A stretch of 31,978 nucleotides of DNA from JBBRWV01 sp038248985 (GCA_038248985.1 JBBRWV010000025.1:1-31978), one strand, 5' to 3'; shown: positions 7,878 through 16,991, counted from the first letter of the stretch. Numbers and translations: made by a program. The notes: generated by a model from the letters alone, not told the origin.

Positions 7878-7914
7878 GAACCCGTGATCATGGATCGCGG
7901 GTTCTACTTTTTTT
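7878..7914 (+). terminator. Intrinsic terminator after rpoZ
   Basis: GAACCCGTGATC (7878-7889) and GATCGCGGGTTC (7893-7904) form a stem with one mismatch and a three-base loop. A run of T at 7908-7914 follows. It sits between the end of rpoZ and the convergent binding-protein gene. Confidence 0.85.
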
Positions 7915-7929
7915 GCGGGTTGCGGCAGT

Positions 7930-9633
7930 CTATTTGATTGGGGCGGCCGGATTGCGCCCGACGAATTTGAATTGTGTCATGAGCCGCACGTTGAGATCGA
8001 GGCCGAGGACTTTATCGGGGTTGAACATGTAACCATCGGAGTATTGAAAGAGGGGGAGGTAGGGAAACTCATCGGTGACGAGGAGTTGTTCGGCGTCTTT
8101 CAAGAGGGCAAAGCGAGCGGAGGCGTTGGCTTCGCTGGCAGCTTTGTTCAGGAGCGCGTCGTAGGCGGGGGAGGAAAACAGGCCGTCATTGTTGCCGTCG
8201 CCGGTTTTGAGGAGGTCGAGCCAGGTGGTGGGATCGCCATAGTCTCCATACCATCCGCTACGGGCGACATCGAAATTGTGGTTGCGGCGTTCGGAGCCGA
8301 AGCTGCCGCGTTCGAGTGCGCGGAGTTTGTATTCGACGCCGAGGTTTTGTTTCCACATTTGCCCGATGACTTGAGACACCTGGCCATGGTGGGGAGCTTC
8401 GGTGTTGTAGAGGATTTCGAGCACACGCAGTCCTTTTCCGTCGGGGTAGCCGGCCTCGGCGAGCAGACGTTTGGCTTCTGCGATGTTGCGCGACGCGCCG
8501 CGAGGGCTGGCATAGCCGAGAATTGAATTTTCGGGAACGATGACGTCAGAAGGGGTTTCGCCCATGCGCATTATCTGATCGGTGATGAGTTTTTTATCGA
8601 CGACGAGCGACAGGGCCTTGCGTATGCGTGGGTCATTCAGGGGGGCGCGGGTGCAGTTGAAGACGAAGTAATACATGCCGAAGACGGGGCGAAAGTGGAC
8701 ATCGTTGCGGATGCCGGCACTCTGCTGGCGGAGCAATTCTTCGCCGATGGCGCGGGGCACGAAGCTGAGGGCATCGCACCGGCCCTGCTGGTAGGAGAGC
8801 AGTGCGGCGCGGGGATCTTTGTAGGCGAGAATGCAGATGCTTTTGCTGCGGACGCGGGCGCGATCCCAGTAGTGGGGATTTTGCTCGAGCAGGAGATATT
8901 TCTGGAATTGCCATTCAGCCAGCGTGAATGGACCGTTGGACACCACAAAGGGCGGACGCGTCCATTGAGATTTGTAGCCTTTGGCGGGGTCGAGGGGATC
9001 ATTCAAGAAGGGGCGCATGGAAGGTTCGTGGAGCGGATAGAAGGGGACGAACGCGCAGAGATCGAGGAAGTAGGTGAGGGGAATTTTGAGTTGCACGGTG
9101 AGTGTGTAGTCATCGGGGGTGCTGATGCCGACGGAATTCCAATCAGCGGGCTTACGCGCGGCGAGTGCATTGTAATATTCTTCGGCGCCTTGGATGGAGA
9201 AGAAGAGGCTGATGTAATCGCCGGCGGTGACGGGCGTGAGAACGCGTTTCCAGGCGAAGACGAAATCGTGGGCAGTGACGGGATCGCCATCGGACCAGCG
9301 GGCGTTTTTCCGCAGGTGAAAGGTGTAGAATTTTTGATCGGGGGAGACTTCCCAGCGTTCAGCGACACCGGGCAGGATCGAAAGATCCTTGGGGTTGTAG
9401 GAGGTGAGACCTTCCCACAGGCCCATCGCGGTACGGATGTCGGACTGCCAGGACATCTTGCCGACGTCGAGGGTTTTAATGTCGTCCATGTTGGCCAAGA
9501 CGATGGGGGAATCTTTGCTGCCGCGGACACCGTCGCCGGTGCGGGGTTGAGGCAGGGAGCGGCCGCTCAGCGCGTAGCAAACGACAAAGAGCAAGGCAAG
9601 CAGGATCGACGGCAGAAGCAGAACACGTTTCAT
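7930..9633 (-). CDS. Peptide/oligopeptide ABC transporter substrate-binding protein (OppA-like)
   Basis: The 567-residue protein begins with a hydrophobic export signal (residues 3-22, KRVLLLPSILLALLFVV). A Cys at about 19 lacks a good lipobox, so anchoring is uncertain. The mature part is a family 5 extracellular solute-binding protein: LWEGLTSYNP, PGVAERWEVSPD, YTFHLRKNARWSDGDPVTAHDFVFAWKR and the late RKALSLVVDKKLI and AKRLLAEAGYPDGKG segments are all in the standard order. Such proteins capture peptides in the periplasm. No permease or ATPase genes are adjacent, so its transporter is encoded elsewhere or it works alone. It converges on rpoZ. Confidence 0.93.
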   Translation of the reverse strand: MKRVLLLPSILLALLFVVCYALSGRSLPQPRTGDGVRGSKDSPIVLANMDDIKTLDVGKMSWQSDIRTAMGLWEGLTSYNPKDLSILPGVAERWEVSPDQKFYTFHLRKNARWSDGDPVTAHDFVFAWKRVLTPVTAGDYISLFFSIQGAEEYYNALAARKPADWNSVGISTPDDYTLTVQLKIPLTYFLDLCAFVPFYPLHEPSMRPFLNDPLDPAKGYKSQWTRPPFVVSNGPFTLAEWQFQKYLLLEQNPHYWDRARVRSKSICILAYKDPRAALLSYQQGRCDALSFVPRAIGEELLRQQSAGIRNDVHFRPVFGMYYFVFNCTRAPLNDPRIRKALSLVVDKKLITDQIMRMGETPSDVIVPENSILGYASPRGASRNIAEAKRLLAEAGYPDGKGLRVLEILYNTEAPHHGQVSQVIGQMWKQNLGVEYKLRALERGSFGSERRNHNFDVARSGWYGDYGDPTTWLDLLKTGDGNNDGLFSSPAYDALLNKAASEANASARFALLKDAEQLLVTDEFPYLPLFQYSDGYMFNPDKVLGLDLNVRLMTQFKFVGRNPAAPIK

Positions 9634-9715
9634 AAGGGCAGTGTCCCCCTGTGACGGGGAACAAGCAAGACGGTTTTTGAAGATGGCGGGAGAAGGGGGG
9701 CCGGATCAGGGCCGC

Positions 9716-10549
9716 TCAGGGGGATAGCGGTTTGATTTCGACGGCCCACCCGTCACCGGTTTTGGGGGTCACGGGAATGGGGATTGTGGCCTTGCCGGAG
9801 TTGATGACCGGGCTGATCATTTTGATCGTGGTGACATCTTCATTGACGTTGGTGCTGCGGATTTCGCTGGGCAGATCGGTCTGGGGATCGAGCGTGATGG
9901 ATAGTTCGGTAAAGTCGAACTTGCCTTTCTTTTTCGGCACCAGTTTGAGGGTATCGGCAGGGGCGCCGGCGGCGGCGGGCTGGATGAGGGAGGCATCAAA
10001 GTCGGCGAGAATCACGGCGGTTTTTTGCCCCAGCGGCAGGGGTACGGGACCACCGATTTTCAGGACATTTTCCGGGGGATCGCCGGGTTTGACGAGTTGC
10101 ACCTGTTTGTAGATTTTGGCGACATGGTCGATGTCAAAGAAATTGCGGCCGTCGAAGAGGTACTGGTTTTTGAGGCCGCGTTTTTTAATTTTTCCATCCA
10201 ACTTGGAGGTGGTGAAGATGAACTCGAATTTCACCTCGCCGGTGGCGAGATCTTTGACGTAAGAAACGGTGCCGTCTTTGCCTTCCTTTTCGTCGGTCTG
10301 GATGTGATTGACTTCGTAGTCGAGGACGGCGGTGAAGTCTTTGAGGGTAGATCCGAGTTTTTCGAGGCGATCGAGAATGGCGATCACCTGGGGATTGGTG
10401 GGCGCGGGGGCGGTGGCGGGAAGGCTGGCCGCGGAGGAAGAGGCGGGCGCAGTGCCGGTCGTGGGTGCGGTGGTCTGGGCGCAGAGGGCGGCTGCGACGA
10501 TGCCGAGCGATACGAAGGTGAGCCGAGACAGGGCGGGCGTGAAGAACAT
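9716..10549 (-). CDS. LolA-like periplasmic protein
   Basis: The 277-residue product starts with a signal peptide (FVSLGIVAAALCAQ, cleavage near residue 25) and a linker rich in A, P, S and T to about residue 50. The rest reads like a LolA/LolB-fold outer-membrane lipoprotein-sorting domain: a leading helix with LDRLEKLGSTLKDFTAVLDY, then alternating beta strands, KKRGLKNQYLFDGRNFFDID and the late ELSITLDPQTDLPSEIR. This fold binds lipid or lipoprotein. The assignment is from strand pattern and length and is moderate. It lies 82 bases upstream of the OppA-like gene on the same strand; a shared transcript is possible. Confidence 0.7.
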   Translation of the reverse strand: MFFTPALSRLTFVSLGIVAAALCAQTTAPTTGTAPASSSAASLPATAPAPTNPQVIAILDRLEKLGSTLKDFTAVLDYEVNHIQTDEKEGKDGTVSYVKDLATGEVKFEFIFTTSKLDGKIKKRGLKNQYLFDGRNFFDIDHVAKIYKQVQLVKPGDPPENVLKIGGPVPLPLGQKTAVILADFDASLIQPAAAGAPADTLKLVPKKKGKFDFTELSITLDPQTDLPSEIRSTNVNEDVTTIKMISPVINSGKATIPIPVTPKTGDGWAVEIKPLSP

Positions 10550-10598
10550 GGACGTCTCCGGTTAACAATGTGGATGGGGCGTGGGTTACTCCGTGGCG

Positions 10599-11201
10599 CT
10601 AAAAATTCTCGGTATTGGGGGCCGCCAGAACAATAGCGACGATCTCGTGCAATGTCCGCACGCGATAGGTAGCCATGCCGGCAAACGCGGGCCAGGGCTT
10701 CTGGTGGGTACACAACAATACGGAATGTGTACCGGCATTCGCGGCGGCCTGCAGATCGTATAGATAGTCGCCCACCATCAAGGTTTGTTGCGGAATCATG
10801 CGAAATTTGCGGGCGATGGAGAGGATGCTGTCGGCGTGGGGCTTGGGAGGGTGATCTTCGCGGGTGCTCATGTGTTCGAGGGTGATGCCGTGGCGGCCGA
10901 GAATGCGTTCGGCGCAATGGCGGGAATTTCGCGTGAGGAGGGCCGTTTTGACGCCGCGGTCGGTCAGCGTCTGCAGGAGTTCGAGGGCACCTTCGTGAAG
11001 GGCGCAGTTTTCGGCCGCTGCAAGTTCATGTTTTGCCAGAATGGCTTCGGCGCGGGAGCGTTCCTGCCCGGTCATGCGTTCGAGATGCTCCAGAATGCCG
11101 CCGTCCGAGGGCAGGCCGATATCGGAGCGAATTGCGGGGAAATCGAGCAATTCCTCGGTGAGAGTTCCATCCATATCAAAGATAACCAGAGCGTAGCGCA
11201 T
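10599..11201 (-). CDS. HAD-superfamily hydrolase (phosphoglycolate phosphatase-like)
   Basis: Starting at the ATG at 11201 the protein has 200 residues and opens with motif I, FDMDGTLT, where the first Asp is the catalytic nucleophile. A start 23 codons upstream has no domain to add. Motif II is LLTRNS, the motif III lysine lies in HPPKPHAD, and motif IV is MVGDYLYD. The helical cap between motifs I and II is of the C1 type found in phosphoglycolate phosphatase and beta-phosphoglucomutase relatives. The exact substrate cannot be told. It is divergent from the membrane protein gene at 11315 with about 110 bases between them. Confidence 0.9.
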   Translation of the reverse strand: MRYALVIFDMDGTLTEELLDFPAIRSDIGLPSDGGILEHLERMTGQERSRAEAILAKHELAAAENCALHEGALELLQTLTDRGVKTALLTRNSRHCAERILGRHGITLEHMSTREDHPPKPHADSILSIARKFRMIPQQTLMVGDYLYDLQAAANAGTHSVLLCTHQKPWPAFAGMATYRVRTLHEIVAIVLAAPNTENF

Positions 11202-11314
11202 AGGGTGATTGTACCGGGGTGGGTCCCCGTATGCGTTGCAATACGCGACAGCCTGCCTAAAATTAGTCATGCAAACACCCCGGTCGCTCTCTCATGATGG
11301 ATTGGAGGTGTTGT

Positions 11315-11725
11315 ATGCCGCGCGAACACGAATGGTCTCCGTTGCAGCAATTGCGAACATTCCTGCTGATTTTGCTGCGTAAAATGGGTCTGGTGGCGGC
11401 GGCATGGGTGGTGGTCTATTTTCTGTCGTTGCCGTTTCGGGTGGATGGCAGCATGTTGATGCTGTTTGCCCCGATGATCGGCGGGCTTGCGGGAGTGGCG
11501 ATCGGATGGCATTTTGCCGAGGGTGCCTGCGAGGATGCCGGATTCACGGGGGTTTTTCTGTGGATGCTGCTGATTGGGTGCGCGTGGAGTTCGATCTGGA
11601 TCAGCGAGGGGGTTTTGTACCTGGCATTTCATCGCGGGATGAATTTTGGCGGATGGATGCTGCTCACGTCGGCGATGCTGATGGCGTTTGCGTCGGCCAT
11701 CTGGCGTTCCAGCGCCGATGAATAG
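11315..11725 (+). CDS. Small multi-pass membrane protein, function unknown
   Basis: The start at 11315 is preceded by GGAGG six bases upstream, the same arrangement as in the flavoprotein gene; an earlier ATG at 11294 has none. The 136-residue product has about four hydrophobic segments: LVAAAWVVVYFLSLPF, MLMLFAPMIGGLAGVAIGW, GVFLWMLLIGCAWSSIWI and GWMLLTSAMLMAFASAIW. No enzyme motif is visible. It is the only plus-strand gene between rpoZ and the accessory region, lying between divergent and convergent neighbours, so it is probably transcribed alone. Confidence 0.72.
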   Translation: MPREHEWSPLQQLRTFLLILLRKMGLVAAAWVVVYFLSLPFRVDGSMLMLFAPMIGGLAGVAIGWHFAEGACEDAGFTGVFLWMLLIGCAWSSIWISEGVLYLAFHRGMNFGGWMLLTSAMLMAFASAIWRSSADE

Positions 11726-11743
11726 GCGACGTCCCGATCGCCC

Positions 11744-12415
11744 TCACTTCAACGCGGCCGCATTGAGTTCCGTCATCTTTCCGTAGCCGGGGATCCATTT
11801 GGTTTCGATCTCGGCGGTGCCGACGAGCGCGTTTTTTCCCAGCATGGTTTTCCAATCGCGCGACAAATCGCCATTTTTATCTACGTACGCTTCGATGCGA
11901 TACTTGCCAGCCGGGAGGACGGCTTTTTTGGCGAAGGCGGCGGCTTGATCGGATTCAGGGGCCGCCAGCAACACCAGGGAGTGCTGCCATAAACGGGGCT
12001 TGCGCAGCTTCGGATCAGCGGCGCAGGCCTTGATCCACTCGGAAAACGCGGCGAATTCTTTTTCCCGCATCTACTGGCTGATCAGGTCTTTGCCCCCCTT
12101 GGGGTCGTTGCCCATTTGGATGAGCGCCAGGATGCGGGATTTTTCCGGAGCATCCAAATCAATCAGGCCCTGATCGCGCAACGAGAGGAAAGTTTTTTCC
12201 GCACTGGGCAAGATGTAGTTCTTCAGTTCCACGCCCGCCAGGTGGCATTCCGTGCAACTGGAGGGATTGGTGCTCTTGAAAATTGGCTGGATGCGCCGGG
12301 CGAAAATATCCTGCGGCGTGGCCGGCGCGGTCACGGTTTCGGCGAGCAGCAACCCCACCGCCGGTAGAACGGTCACCATGCTCAGCACAACAAACGCTCT
12401 TCGAATTCGAATCAT
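11744..12415 (-). pseudogene. Cytochrome c-like secreted protein gene split by an in-frame amber codon
   Basis: Two adjoining same-frame segments belong together. The first (12415 to 12074) has a signal helix (AFVVLSMVTVLPAVGLLLAE), the heme motif CTECH and a block ending ILALIQMGNDPKGGKDLISQ. A TAG at 12071-12073 follows, and the frame continues at once with MREKEFAAFSEWIKACAADP, which reads as the natural end of a planctomycete cytochrome c-type domain, then a beta-rich tail. CAG (Gln) to TAG would explain it by one transition. The start at 12415 has GGGAAAGGA upstream. Options are a recent pseudogene, a sequencing error, or a functional shorter protein; the first segment alone still carries the heme site. 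Confidence 0.65.
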
Positions 12416-12484
12416 GGGAACGGTCCTTTCCCCAGAGGAAAGCATGCCGTGGATAAGGCCTTGTGGTCGGACTTGCTGCCAGGA

Positions 12485-13300
12485 TTACGAATTAACGCGC
12501 CCGTCCCAGGGGCTGCTGGCGGTCGCATAAAGCTTGCGGGGGATTCGGCCCGCACCGGTGGCAAAATAGCCCGCCTTCCACGCGTGATTCATCGCAGTGG
12601 CCATCGCCAGCGGATCCTTGGCGCTGGCGATCGCCGTGTTCAGCAACACGCCGTCGACGCCGAGTTCCATGGCCGCGGCAACATCGGACGCAATTCCTAC
12701 CCCCGCATCGACGATGACCGGATAGCGCGGATCATTCTCTTTGAGCATCTCAAGAATGATGCGAATATTGTTGGGATTCAAAATACCCTGGCCCGAGCCG
12801 ATAGGCGAACCGGCGGGCATAATCGCCGCGGCGCCGGCTTCCTTCAGGCGTTTGCAGAGCATCACGTCGTCGGAGCAGTAGACCAGAACTGAAAAACCTT
12901 CCTGCACCAGGATGCGCGTGGCTTCGAGCGTGCCGACAGGCTCGGGCAGAAGAGTTTTGGTGTCGCCCAGCACTTCCAGCTTCACCCACTCGGCCCCGCG
13001 ATATTCCGAATGCTTCAGTAGTTCACGACCGAGGCGCGCGACGCGGATAGCGTCTTCGGCGGTAAAGCAGCCGGCGGTGTTGGGCAAAAGGGTGTAACGC
13101 TTGGGGTCGATGAATTCCAGAATATTGCGGCCGGAATTCTTGTCAAAGATGCGTTCGCGGCGAACTGCCACGGTGACGCAGTCCGAACCGCTGACTTCGT
13201 GGCATTTCTGCATCAGCTCCAGCGACGAGTATTTTCCGGTGCCGACGATCAATCGACTATGCAATTCGTACGGGCCGATTTTGAATGACGGTATGTTCAT
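12485..13300 (-). CDS. thiG: Thiazole synthase ThiG
   Basis: ThiG builds the thiazole phosphate of thiamine from deoxyxylulose phosphate, dehydroglycine and the ThiS thiocarboxylate. The start is the ATG at 13300, four bases after the thiS stop; the open frame extends upstream antiparallel to no known domain. The protein is about 271 residues and carries LIVGTGKY, SGSDCVTVAVRR, LLPNTAGCFTAEDA, the Schiff-base lysine in WVKLEVLGD, YCSDD, AAIMPAGSPIGSGQG and VDAGVGIASDVAAAMELG followed by GVLLNTAIA. All are standard ThiG blocks. With thiS it forms a two-gene unit transcribed leftwards. Confidence 0.97.
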   Translation of the reverse strand: MNIPSFKIGPYELHSRLIVGTGKYSSLELMQKCHEVSGSDCVTVAVRRERIFDKNSGRNILEFIDPKRYTLLPNTAGCFTAEDAIRVARLGRELLKHSEYRGAEWVKLEVLGDTKTLLPEPVGTLEATRILVQEGFSVLVYCSDDVMLCKRLKEAGAAAIMPAGSPIGSGQGILNPNNIRIILEMLKENDPRYPVIVDAGVGIASDVAAAMELGVDGVLLNTAIASAKDPLAMATAMNHAWKAGYFATGAGRIPRKLYATASSPWDGRVNS

Positions 13301-13304
13301 GGGT

Positions 13305-13517
13305 TCAGCCCCCCCCGACCATGACCACGATTTCGATGCGATCATCGGCTTGAAGAGAGGTTGCTTCGTGTTGCGGCCGCAGGACGACTTCCTTATTGCG
13401 TTCGACGGCGTAGGCGCTGGTGCGTAAATGGCCGGAGGCCTTGCGCAGTTCGACCAGTTCGGCCACGGTGGTTTTTTCGGGCACATCAAACGATTGACCA
13501 TTGAGCGTGATCTTCAT
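13305..13517 (-). CDS. thiS: Sulfur carrier protein ThiS
   Basis: The 70-residue ubiquitin-like protein starts MKITLNGQ and ends VMVGGG. The C-terminal Gly-Gly is where sulfur is attached as a thiocarboxylate for ThiG. The last codons are GGG GGG GGC before TGA and lie in an uninterrupted run of eight G (13309-13316 on the plus strand as C), so slippage there would destroy the tail. It is separated from thiG by four bases, indicating translational coupling. Confidence 0.94.
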   Translation of the reverse strand: MKITLNGQSFDVPEKTTVAELVELRKASGHLRTSAYAVERNKEVVLRPQHEATSLQADDRIEIVVMVGGG

Positions 13518-13603
13518 GCCGTAATCATAGCGAAAAACATGTCCCTCGTCCCGTAGGCGAAATTTTGTCGGCGGCGTACTTCTTGGGAATAACGGCGACC
13601 TGA

Positions 13604-13750
13604 CTATTTTTCGTCATCATCATGGAGCATGCGCGAGGCAGGGGTCTTCAGGTCATCAAACTGACCGGTGCGGACGGACCAGATGAACGCGGCGACGGCC
13701 ACACCCGCGAAAAGAATGGCCAGAGGAAGAACGACGAAAAGAACGGTCAT
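13604..13750 (-). CDS. ccoS: cbb3 oxidase maturation protein CcoS
   Basis: A 48-residue product with the CcoS layout: MTVLFVVLPLAILFAGVAVA as a single membrane helix, then AAFIWSVRTGQFDDLKTPAS, which matches the conserved FxWavxxGQfDDlexpa block, and an acidic end. CcoS is needed for cofactor insertion into cbb3 oxidase. Its ATG overlaps the ccoI stop (ATGA), as in most cco assembly operons. It ends about 86 bases before thiS. Confidence 0.93.
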   Translation of the reverse strand: MTVLFVVLPLAILFAGVAVAAFIWSVRTGQFDDLKTPASRMLHDDDEK

Positions 13751-16200
13751 GGCAAAGTCCTCCGAAAGGTCTTGCTGCCCATGGCCAGCGAGAGGACGGT
13801 GAGCGAACTGATCGGCATGAGAATCGCGGCAATGAGCGGATTGATGATGCCCAGTGCGGCGAGGGTGACCGAGAAAGCATTGTAGGTGAGCGAGGCGGCA
13901 AGGCTGCGACGGATGATCGTGAGAGTTTTTTGCGAAGCGTGCATGACATCCACGATGGGGAGCAGGCCGGGCGTGTGCAGGTAAATATTGGCCGCGGCCA
14001 GAGAGGCTTCAGCGCCGCCGTGAACGGCGATGCCGACGGTGGCCGCCGCGAGTGCCGCTGCATCGTTGACGCCGTCGCCGACCATGACGACGGGGCCGCG
14101 GAGGAGTTCCTCCTGGACGATGGCGAGTTTTTGTTCCGGGAGCAGGCCGCCGCGGGCGTCGGTGACGTGAAGTTGATCAGCGATGTGGCGGACCACGTCG
14201 GGGTGATCGCCGGAGAGGATGGCGATGCGCCAGCCGAGGGCCCGAAGTGAGTTGAGTGCGGTGAGGGCGTCGGGGCGAAGTGTGTCGCCGACGGATGCGC
14301 AGGCGCGAACAAGGCCGTTGGCGGCGATGAATACGGGCGTTGCGTCATAGGTGGTTTGCAGAAGTTCATAGGGAATGTCGACGTGATGGATCTCCATAAA
14401 ATGCTGTGAGCCGATGAGGAGGGCTTGGCCTTCGCAAGTGCCGGAGATGCCCGAGAGGTGTTGCTGGATATCCGTGGCGGTGAGCGTGGCGGTGGATGCG
14501 AGGCCGCTGGTCAGGGCGCCGGCGATGGGGTGCGTGGAGTGCGCTTCAATGGCGGCGACGAGGGGTTGCAGTGTTTCGTCACCTTGCCAACTGCGCAGCG
14601 ACATGCGGCCCGTGGTGAGCGTGCCGGTCTTGTCGAGCAGCAGGAGGCCCGGCTGGGCGAGGCGTTCGAGCGTTTCGCCGCCCTTGATGAGGATGCCGCG
14701 GCGGGCGGCACGGCCAATGGCGACAGTGACGGCCAGCGGCGTCGCCAGACCAAGAGCACACGGGCAGGCAATGATAAGGACGGCGACGGCGTGATCTGCG
14801 GCATTCGCGGAGCCAAGCATCGTCCACAATGTGAAGACCGCAGCGGCGATGAAGAGCACGGCGATGAGGAAGCGACCGCCGAGGCGATCGGCGAAAAGGA
14901 CGATGGGCGCTTTGCGGCGGGCACATTCAGTGACGAGTTTCATGAGCTTGCCGACGCGGGTGTCTTCGCCGGTGGCGCGGACCTGGGCGTAAATGGGCGA
15001 GGAGATATTGACGGTGCCGGCGTGAATGGGGAAGTTGAGCGACACGGATTTAGGGTGTGATTCGCCGGTGAGGAGGGATTCATCAATGGAGGAATCGCCG
15101 CGGGTGATGATGCCGTCGACGGGAATGGATTCTCCAGGGCGGATTTCGACGATATCGTTGAGTTGCAACGAGGTGATGGGGACGTCATCGATCTGCATGG
15201 GATTCTGCGGAGAGACGCGGTGGGCGGTCATCGGCGTGAGGGCAAAAAGCAGTTCGACGGAATCATCCGCAAGGGCTTGTGACCGGTGCTGCAGGAAGCG
15301 GCCGACGAGAAGCAGGAAGACCAGGACGGAGAGCGAATCGAAGTAGATTTCGCCAGTGCCGCGGAAGGTGTTGATGACGCCGACGATGCCGCCGACGCCC
15401 AGGCCCAGGGCGATGGGGAGATCGAGATGGGGCGTGCGGGTGCGAATCGCCGCGTATGCGCCACGAAAGAAGACGGCACCCGGCCAAGCAAGCGCGACGA
15501 CACCAATGAGCATGGAGAGCCAGCGAAACAACAGCGTGTAAGAGTTATCCATGGTGGCGAAAAGGCCGGCGTAAAGGGCGACAGCCAGCAGCATCGTATT
15601 GCCCATGCACGCGCCGGCGACACCGATGCGGATGAGCTGCCGGCGATTATCCAACTTGCGCACCGAGCGGGCGGTGGCGGAGCGTGCGGGATGCGGAGAG
15701 TATCCCAGTGAATCAAGCGTGCGTGCGATGTCCGCGAGCTTGGTTTCGCCCTCGCGCCAGGTGAGGCGCACGAGCGACTTGCCGAAGTCGAGCCGGGCGT
15801 CGATCACCCCGTGATCGATGGCGGGTATTTTTTCGACGAGCCAGACGCAGGCGGCGCAGTGGACGCCCTCGAGATAGAAATCCGTAGTGCGGGTGTTGTC
15901 GGATTTCAGCGGTGCGTGCAGGTCCAGAAAGGCCGGATCATCCAGTTCAAGATAGCGGTGTCCGGTGGCGGCAGCAGGCTGGGGCGTGACGCCATCGCGG
16001 TCGCGAAAGGCGTAATAGCGATCGAGATTGCAGGAATGAATGATGGCGTAAGCGGTGGAACATCCGTGGCAGCAGAATTGATCCTCGGCGGAGGCGTCCA
16101 CGAGGCCGGCAGGAACAGGCAGATTGCAGTGGGCACACACACAGTTCGATGCGACAACGTTCGTGGGCGACGGTGGTGGCGTGTCGAGAGAGACGGTCAT
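13747..16200 (-). CDS. ccoI: Copper-exporting P1B-type ATPase CcoI (cbb3 assembly)
   Basis: The 817-residue P-type ATPase moves copper across the inner membrane for cbb3 oxidase assembly. The N-terminus carries a Cys-rich segment (C20, C22, C25 and FCCHGC at 42-47) typical of FixI/CcoI, then an HMA domain with CAAC at 115-118. The transport core shows LLTGES (about 376-381), the membrane metal site CPC in ACPCALGLATP (479-481), DKTGTLT with the phosphorylated Asp (523-529) and MVGDGVNDAAAL near residue 690. Its start overlaps the preceding SafE-type gene by four bases and its end overlaps ccoS, showing tight coupling. Confidence 0.96.
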   Translation of the reverse strand: MTVSLDTPPPSPTNVVASNCVCAHCNLPVPAGLVDASAEDQFCCHGCSTAYAIIHSCNLDRYYAFRDRDGVTPQPAAATGHRYLELDDPAFLDLHAPLKSDNTRTTDFYLEGVHCAACVWLVEKIPAIDHGVIDARLDFGKSLVRLTWREGETKLADIARTLDSLGYSPHPARSATARSVRKLDNRRQLIRIGVAGACMGNTMLLAVALYAGLFATMDNSYTLLFRWLSMLIGVVALAWPGAVFFRGAYAAIRTRTPHLDLPIALGLGVGGIVGVINTFRGTGEIYFDSLSVLVFLLLVGRFLQHRSQALADDSVELLFALTPMTAHRVSPQNPMQIDDVPITSLQLNDIVEIRPGESIPVDGIITRGDSSIDESLLTGESHPKSVSLNFPIHAGTVNISSPIYAQVRATGEDTRVGKLMKLVTECARRKAPIVLFADRLGGRFLIAVLFIAAAVFTLWTMLGSANAADHAVAVLIIACPCALGLATPLAVTVAIGRAARRGILIKGGETLERLAQPGLLLLDKTGTLTTGRMSLRSWQGDETLQPLVAAIEAHSTHPIAGALTSGLASTATLTATDIQQHLSGISGTCEGQALLIGSQHFMEIHHVDIPYELLQTTYDATPVFIAANGLVRACASVGDTLRPDALTALNSLRALGWRIAILSGDHPDVVRHIADQLHVTDARGGLLPEQKLAIVQEELLRGPVVMVGDGVNDAAALAAATVGIAVHGGAEASLAAANIYLHTPGLLPIVDVMHASQKTLTIIRRSLAASLTYNAFSVTLAALGIINPLIAAILMPISSLTVLSLAMGSKTFRRTLP

Positions 16201-16991
16201 TTTGCGGCCTCCTGCGTGGAGGGGGTCACGCAGCAGGGCAGGGTTTCTGCGGGCAGATGCTGAATCTGTTCAAGCGTGCGTTGCGTGGTGGGCGCGTGGG
16301 TGTGTTGGGCAATTTCCGCAGCACGGGAGGTGCGCGAGTAGATGGTGTAGATGCCGACGAGAATAATGGCCGAGGCGGTGATGGCCGGAAGCTGGGCACC
16401 AAGAGCGCGGGAAACCTTATGAAAGCTGAAACCCAGCGTGGCCAGGACGGGCAGCGTACCGAGCCAGAACGCGAACATGGTCAACGCGCCGAGCCCGGGC
16501 GATGCGGTGCCCGCGGCGGTGATGACGAAGGCGTAAAGCCATCCACAGGGTAGAAGTGTGGTCAACAGTCCCGTAACCAGGGCGCGTGCCGAGGGCGTCA
16601 GATGCGCGGCCCGCGCGTGGCCGGCGGACGCGAATTTGGTGAGGACCGCAGGAATCGGCATGCGGCGGATATTTGCGCCCAGAACGCGTAAGAGGGTCAA
16701 CAAGCCAAACGTGACCATCATCGCGCCGGCAACGATTGCGGCCGTGCGCTGCAATCCCACGAGCGAACCGCCGAGGTCGAGTGTGGCCCCCAGCGTGCCG
16801 GCGAACACTCCCAGCGAAATATACGTAATGAGTCGGCCGAGGTGATAGAAGGCCTGGAGCACGTGACGGGAAGTTTTGACGGCGGGGTCACCTGCGCCGA
16901 TGGCGAAGGCCAGAAATGCGCCGCACATGCCGGCGCAATGGAGCGATCCGGTGAGCGAGGCTATGAGAACGGTGAGAAAAAGAGGCAGCAT
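16197..16991 (-). CDS. Sulfite exporter TauE/SafE-type membrane protein (cbb3 assembly-associated)
   Basis: From the ATG at 16991 the product is 264 residues with about six membrane segments. It opens MLPLFLTVLIASLTGSLHCAG and MCGAF, the SLHCxGMCG signature of the SafE-like (DUF4396/CcoH2-type) proteins encoded in cco loci. A second block, LLPCGWLYAF, is equally typical. The paired Cys and His residues suggest metal, probably copper, handling; this is inference from family and context. The C-terminus has another Cys pair (LPCCV). Upstream frame extension runs through ccoH out of frame and is not coding. It overlaps ccoI by four bases. Confidence 0.88.
   Translation of the reverse strand: MLPLFLTVLIASLTGSLHCAGMCGAFLAFAIGAGDPAVKTSRHVLQAFYHLGRLITYISLGVFAGTLGATLDLGGSLVGLQRTAAIVAGAMMVTFGLLTLLRVLGANIRRMPIPAVLTKFASAGHARAAHLTPSARALVTGLLTTLLPCGWLYAFVITAAGTASPGLGALTMFAFWLGTLPVLATLGFSFHKVSRALGAQLPAITASAIILVGIYTIYSRTSRAAEIAQHTHAPTTQRTLEQIQHLPAETLPCCVTPSTQEAAK

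Noticed and set aside
8695..9654. Plus-strand 319-codon frame opposite the OppA-like gene
   Set aside because: No motif, glycine- and glutamate-rich shadow of a well-supported solute-binding protein.
13301..13501. A longer ThiG with 67 additional N-terminal residues
   Set aside because: The extension is thiS read in another frame; the real ThiG start follows the thiS stop by four bases.
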